From Marinobacter lipolyticus (GTDB lineage: Bacteria > Pseudomonadota > Gammaproteobacteria > Pseudomonadales > Oleiphilaceae): 64,000 nucleotides of DNA. Below the pieces are notes generated by a model. It did no database searches and had not been told where the DNA came from. It saw nothing but the letters and a program-made list of their open reading frames with translations. Of this stretch, positions 61,597 to 64,000 are shown piece by piece; the first letter of the stretch is position 1; each line of letters opens with the position of its first letter. The DNA is taken from contig NZ_QTKT01000004.1 of the NCBI RefSeq assembly GCF_018424605.1, forward strand, positions 301,554 through 365,553. The letters run 5' to 3'. The position numbers were made by a program, and so were the translations under genes.

Positions 61597-61926
61597 ATGC
61601 TCCGGTGTAAGAGTTGTAGCACAAAGCTAGTCAAGGCGGGCACCGTCAAGCTCAATGGTGCCCCGTACGTGGGCTATCCCTTTGGGGCTTTTACATGGAC
61701 CGGCGATAGCCGAAGCCAGCGCTCTCTCTTATTACTCGTTCTCAGCGTTGCGCTCGGTGCCATTTTTCAAAACGTCTTGAGTGTAGCTGGAGTGCTCGTT
61801 TGTTTGGGGTATCACATACTTGTTGTCAACGATCCCAAGCAGCTTTACAAATGCCCATCCTGTCCAAAAATCTATGTCGGGCATGGGTTGTTAGAGTATC
61901 GCCGGGATGACGACTTATATATCTGA
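61597..61926 (+). CDS. Cassette 4: membrane protein with split CxxC pairs
   Basis: A 109-residue protein with an N-terminal CKSCSTK pair, two membrane segments (about 46-60 and 62-77: LLLLVLSVALGAIF and VLSVAGVLVCLGYHILV) and a C-terminal YKCPSCPK pair. The two CxxC motifs could together bind zinc like a ribbon brought together by the membrane hairpin. Both ends would face the cytoplasm. No family recognised. The stop codon overlaps attC4. Confidence 0.75.
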   Translation: MLRCKSCSTKLVKAGTVKLNGAPYVGYPFGAFTWTGDSRSQRSLLLLVLSVALGAIFQNVLSVAGVLVCLGYHILVVNDPKQLYKCPSCPKIYVGHGLLEYRRDDDLYI

Positions 61927-62010
61927 TATAACCAAGCCAGTCACGGCGACGTCTACTACATTGCGGCTTCGCCTCCATTCCGTAGCCGCGCGTGCTGAGC
62001 GGCGTTATGT
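61926..62010 (+). repeat. attC site 4
   Basis: R'' ATATAAC (61926-61932) and R' GTTATGT (62004-62010), with arms almost identical to site 3. Confidence 0.92.
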
Positions 62011-62032
62011 GGCAGATCGTGAAGGGATTTGA

Positions 62033-62368
62033 GTGACGGAAAAGTTGACCGAAGCGAAGGAAAAGCTTTTAAGCACGGAGTATCCGCGTTGGCGCAATCT
62101 GCTGTCTTGCGCGATTCTCGTGCTTCTCACCACGGGTATTGTTTCGGGTTGGTGGTATGCCTATTACACCGCCTCTGACATAGAGTGCCACAAAGGTATT
62201 CTGTATTTCTCAGCTGTGTGGCTGGCGGTGCAATGGGTCGTCATTGGCTATTTATACCGCTATCAAAATATTCCCGCGTTTGCTCGCGGTGCGATCAAGT
62301 TGCTGATATTGCTTGGTAATGTATGGTTTGGACTTTTCATTTTTTCGCTACAATCGTGTGCCCAGTAG
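62033..62368 (+). CDS. Cassette 5: three-helix membrane protein
   Basis: A 111-residue protein starting at GTG with GAAGGG upstream. A polar, Lys/Glu-rich N-terminus (about 1-20) is followed by three membrane helices at about 23-45, 57-75 and 86-106. A short loop with DIECHKG lies between helices 1 and 2. No family recognised. The C-terminus ends SLQSCAQ, eight bases before attC5. Confidence 0.75.
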   Translation: MTEKLTEAKEKLLSTEYPRWRNLLSCAILVLLTTGIVSGWWYAYYTASDIECHKGILYFSAVWLAVQWVVIGYLYRYQNIPAFARGAIKLLILLGNVWFGLFIFSLQSCAQ

Positions 62369-62375
62369 TCCAAGC

Positions 62376-62459
62376 ACATAACCAGTGCAGGCACGGCGAC
62401 GCCCACTACATTGCGCCTTCGGCTCCATTTCGTGGGCGCGCATGCTGCAAGCGTTAAAA
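62376..62459 (+). repeat. attC site 5
   Basis: R'' ACATAAC (62376-62382) and R' GTTAAAA (62453-62459; atypical end, A where Y is expected). Inner arms as in site 1, showing two cassettes of the same attC lineage. Confidence 0.9.
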
Positions 62460-62473
62460 ATGGGGAAGTAATC

Positions 62474-62956
62474 ATGAAATTTATGCAGCTCCTGCTTGTA
62501 CTGGCGTTCACGATTTTCGCCACGGCAGCTTACGGCATCACTCCGGCCAAGGAACGGGATATCGAAAAGCTACTTGATTTAATGGGCAACGCGTCAATTG
62601 CTGAGGAATTGGCGAATGGCCTAGTCACGATGGCCATTTCACAGGAAAAAGATCGCTACCCTGACATGCCAAAAGATGTAGAGCATGCAATATCGGACGT
62701 TATCTACAATGTGGTTCACGAAAATTCTCGATATTTAGACTCGAAAATTATTCCAATCTATGACAAATATTATACTCATGAAGATATCAAGAATCTCATA
62801 CAATTTTTCAAAACACAGACCGGCAAAAAGTACGCTTCCGTTCTGAGTCCAATGGCACAAGAGTTTATTCCTATTGCGCAAGAATGGGGTCGGAAAATAG
62901 GGCCAATTGCAGCGGAACGCGTAGCAGAAAAATTGAACGATTTGGGCTATGAGTAA
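62474..62956 (+). CDS. Cassette 6, gene a: DUF2059-like exported protein
   Basis: A 160-residue protein with a signal peptide (MKFMQLLLVLAFTIFATAAYG, cut near AYG-ITP). The mature part is helical with KERDIEKLLDLMG, a middle helix pair and FFKTQTGKKYASVLSPMAQEFI, the pattern of the DUF2059 family of periplasmic proteins. Function unknown. GGGGAAG precedes the ATG at 62474, right after attC5. Confidence 0.78.
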   Translation: MKFMQLLLVLAFTIFATAAYGITPAKERDIEKLLDLMGNASIAEELANGLVTMAISQEKDRYPDMPKDVEHAISDVIYNVVHENSRYLDSKIIPIYDKYYTHEDIKNLIQFFKTQTGKKYASVLSPMAQEFIPIAQEWGRKIGPIAAERVAEKLNDLGYE

Positions 62957-62972
62957 CTAATAGGATTCATAT

Positions 62973-63173
62973 ATGAAGACTGTATTTCGAGTTTTGTCCT
63001 TCATAAGCTGGATTTGTTTGATAATTTTTGTCGGGGTATATGGGTTAAACCTGTTATTCGGCAACCTTGAGGTCTTCAAGAGCTGGACAATTTATACAAT
63101 AGTTGCCCATCTAATTGTCGGTGGCACTTTGCTTGGCGCAGCGTTGATATTCCGAAAACTTTCGAGACGGTGA
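62973..63173 (+). CDS. Cassette 6, gene b: small two-helix membrane protein
   Basis: A 66-residue protein with hydrophobic segments at about 5-28 (VLSFISWICLIIFVGVYGLN) and 40-60 (IYTIVAHLIVGGTLLGAALIF) and a basic end (RKLSRR). It follows the DUF2059-like gene by 16 bases in the same cassette. It could be a membrane partner of that protein. No family recognised; no strong ribosome-binding site. Confidence 0.65.
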   Translation: MKTVFRVLSFISWICLIIFVGVYGLNLLFGNLEVFKSWTIYTIVAHLIVGGTLLGAALIFRKLSRR

Positions 63174-63193
63174 GTGTGCCTCGGGCCAAGAAT

Positions 63194-63277
63194 TTTTAAC
63201 CATGCCAGTCACGGCGACGGTTACTGCATTGCGGCTTCGCCTCCATTCCGTAACCGCGCGTGCTGTTGGCGTTAGAG
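63194..63277 (+). repeat. attC site 6
   Basis: R'' TTTTAAC (63194-63200) and R' GTTAGAG (63271-63277). The inner arms vary from sites 2-4 (GACGGTTAC against GTAACCGCG), with compensating changes that keep the stem. Confidence 0.9.
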
Positions 63278-63284
63278 GACGAAC

Positions 63285-63770
63285 ATGAATCCGTGGCCAC
63301 AGGTTAAGCATCTGTTTGAAGTCGATGATGGAATGCTTCCAGATATCTACGTTGAAAATCTGGCCAACGAAGAAATTGTCTCTATTTACGAGTGGGTTAT
63401 GAGTCAGTGTGCAGTGGCACATTCCCCCACTCTGTGGAGTAGGGAACAGCAAATGGACATCCCAATTCAAGATGTTCAATACCCAGCAAGGCAATTCATT
63501 GAAGGAAAGGTTGATACATTCAGACATTGCTTAGCGGGATTGAAGATCGAAGGCATTCTGCTTCCAGAGCTTTCGGTCAGCGTCGAAGAGGGTGGGGTAT
63601 CCTTTGATTATAGACCCGGTGAAGGCTGGAATGAGGAGACCGTATTCGCGCTGTTCAAGTTCTTGCGTGCGCTGAAGGAGCGTGTTCCTCGTGCGCGCAT
63701 ATTTCAAGCAGATGAAGGATGCTACTCGTCGCCAAATTCCGAATTTTCGGAGGCGCTGGCTCGCTTTTGA
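63285..63770 (+). CDS. Cassette 7: unknown cytosolic protein
   Basis: A 161-residue acidic protein, ATG eight bases after attC6. No signal peptide or membrane helix. It has features of a mixed alpha/beta fold: PDIYVENLANEEIVSIYEWVM, LPELSVSVEEGGVSFDYRPG and a helix FALFKFLRALKERVP. Small acidic proteins of this sort in cassettes are sometimes immunity or antitoxin proteins, but no toxin partner is present here. No family recognised. Confidence 0.75.
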   Translation: MNPWPQVKHLFEVDDGMLPDIYVENLANEEIVSIYEWVMSQCAVAHSPTLWSREQQMDIPIQDVQYPARQFIEGKVDTFRHCLAGLKIEGILLPELSVSVEEGGVSFDYRPGEGWNEETVFALFKFLRALKERVPRARIFQADEGCYSSPNSEFSEALARF

Positions 63771-63779
63771 GTCTGCCCT

Positions 63780-63851
63780 CTCTAACAAGTTGCTGCACAC
63801 GGATAAATTACTCGCTGCGCTCCCAATTTACCGGTGAGCAAAGCGTTAGCA
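63780..63851 (+). repeat. attC site 7 (divergent type)
   Basis: R'' CTCTAAC (63780-63786) and R' GTTAGCA (63845-63851) with a shorter (72-base) and different stem, including TAAATTACTCGCTGCGC. It is unlike the other six sites and shows a cassette of different origin. It marks the last attC in the window. Confidence 0.8.
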
Positions 63852-63891
63852 CTTTATGAATCATCTCGAACAATGGCAAGCCCCCGATATC

Positions 63892-64000
63892 CTAGACGCC
63901 TGACAGCTGCTTAAAATACTGCTTTTCGAAGTCCACGGGAGACAGTCCTCCGTTGTTGCCGTGCCGGCGTACCGGGTTATAGAACATTTCGATGTAATCG
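63892..64000 (-). CDS. IS3-family transposase, C-terminal part (runs off the window)
   Basis: The last 36 codons of a minus-strand gene, ending at TAG (63892-63894), read DYIEMFYNPVRRHGNNGG and LSPVDFEKQYF. This is the typical C-terminal end of IS3-family (OrfB, DDE) transposases. The rest lies beyond 64000. The 40 bases between attC7 and the stop codon should contain the IS end and its junction, but the inverted repeat cannot be fixed without the other end. It marks insertion of an IS into or just after the cassette array. Confidence 0.88.
   Translation of the reverse strand, partial: DYIEMFYNPVRRHGNNGGLSPVDFEKQYFKQLSGV

Larger units (their letters stand above)
59888..63851 (+). mobile_element. 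Integron gene-cassette array (no integrase visible)
   Basis: Seven cassettes, each a short plus-strand gene or gene pair followed by an attC site whose R' (GTT core) lies at the right end. Junctions are after the G of each GTT: about 60325, 60779, 61576, 62004, 62453, 63271 and 63845. The orientation of attC places attI on the left, next to pckA, but no intI gene is found there. It is therefore either an integrase-less cluster of attC sites (CALIN) or a segment separated from its integrase. Composition is clearly AT-richer than the core genome. Confidence 0.9.

Noticed and set aside
60248..63277. Regularly spaced near-identical repeats resembling a CRISPR array
   Set aside because: The repeats are about 84 bases, spaced by 370-740 bases, contain internal inverted arms and alternate with genes. 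These are attC sites, not CRISPR repeats, and there are no cas genes.

Overview
The window is a chromosomal segment of a GC-rich, Gram-negative marine gammaproteobacterium. It is most consistent with Marinobacter or a close relative. The reasons are a 'marine proteobacterial' dedicated sortase system, a Vibrio cholerae-order type VI secretion (T6SS) cluster, a bacterial acyl-CoA-binding protein, and the yrfG-hslR-hslO-pckA gene neighbourhood that is also found in Escherichia coli. The species is inferred from gene content, not from a marker gene search.

Layout. (1) 1-1.5 kb: the tail of a probable OmpA-type gene, a MAPEG membrane enzyme, a GlsB/YeaQ stress protein and a PlsC acyltransferase. 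(2) 1.6-7.3 kb: a complete dedicated sortase system, with sortase and its single VIT/VWA substrate on the minus strand and a divergent cognate response regulator and histidine kinase on the plus strand. (3) 7.2-14.3 kb: a DUF815 ATPase, a diguanylate cyclase with three tandem periplasmic solute-binding domains, an outer-membrane barrel, a YqjD/YqjE-like pair, a periplasmic ATP-dependent DNA ligase and a DUF4124 protein. (4) 14.5-41.6 kb, all minus strand: a T6SS cluster in the order tssB-C-E-F-G-tagH-J-K-L-clpV-vasH-vasI-tssA-M-vgrG, followed by an effector module (DUF4123 adaptor, 1205-residue VasX-like effector, membrane protein that may be its immunity partner). No hcp or PAAR gene is present. 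Two long hairpin elements interrupt the cluster, at clpV/vasH and tssE/tssF.

(5) 41.8-59.6 kb: core genes. These are the acyl-CoA-binding protein, an orphan integrase-type SAM-like domain, greB with a terminator hairpin in its leader, a two-component pair, hydroxypyruvate isomerase and 2-hydroxy-3-oxopropionate reductase, rpoH, ftsX-ftsE-ftsY, rsmD, a fatty-acid desaturase, mutM, yrfG, hslR, hslO and pckA. (6) 59.7-63.85 kb: an AT-richer integron gene-cassette array. Six closely related attC sites of about 84 bp and one divergent attC separate nine small plus-strand genes, nearly all of unknown function, most of them secreted or membrane proteins. No integron integrase is visible. The array is followed by the 3' end of an IS3-family transposase that runs off the window.

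The most interesting regions are the integrase-less cassette array with its unknown cargo, the VasX-like effector/immunity module, the sortase system with its own two-component switch, the hairpin elements inside the T6SS cluster and the terminator-like hairpin in the greB leader.
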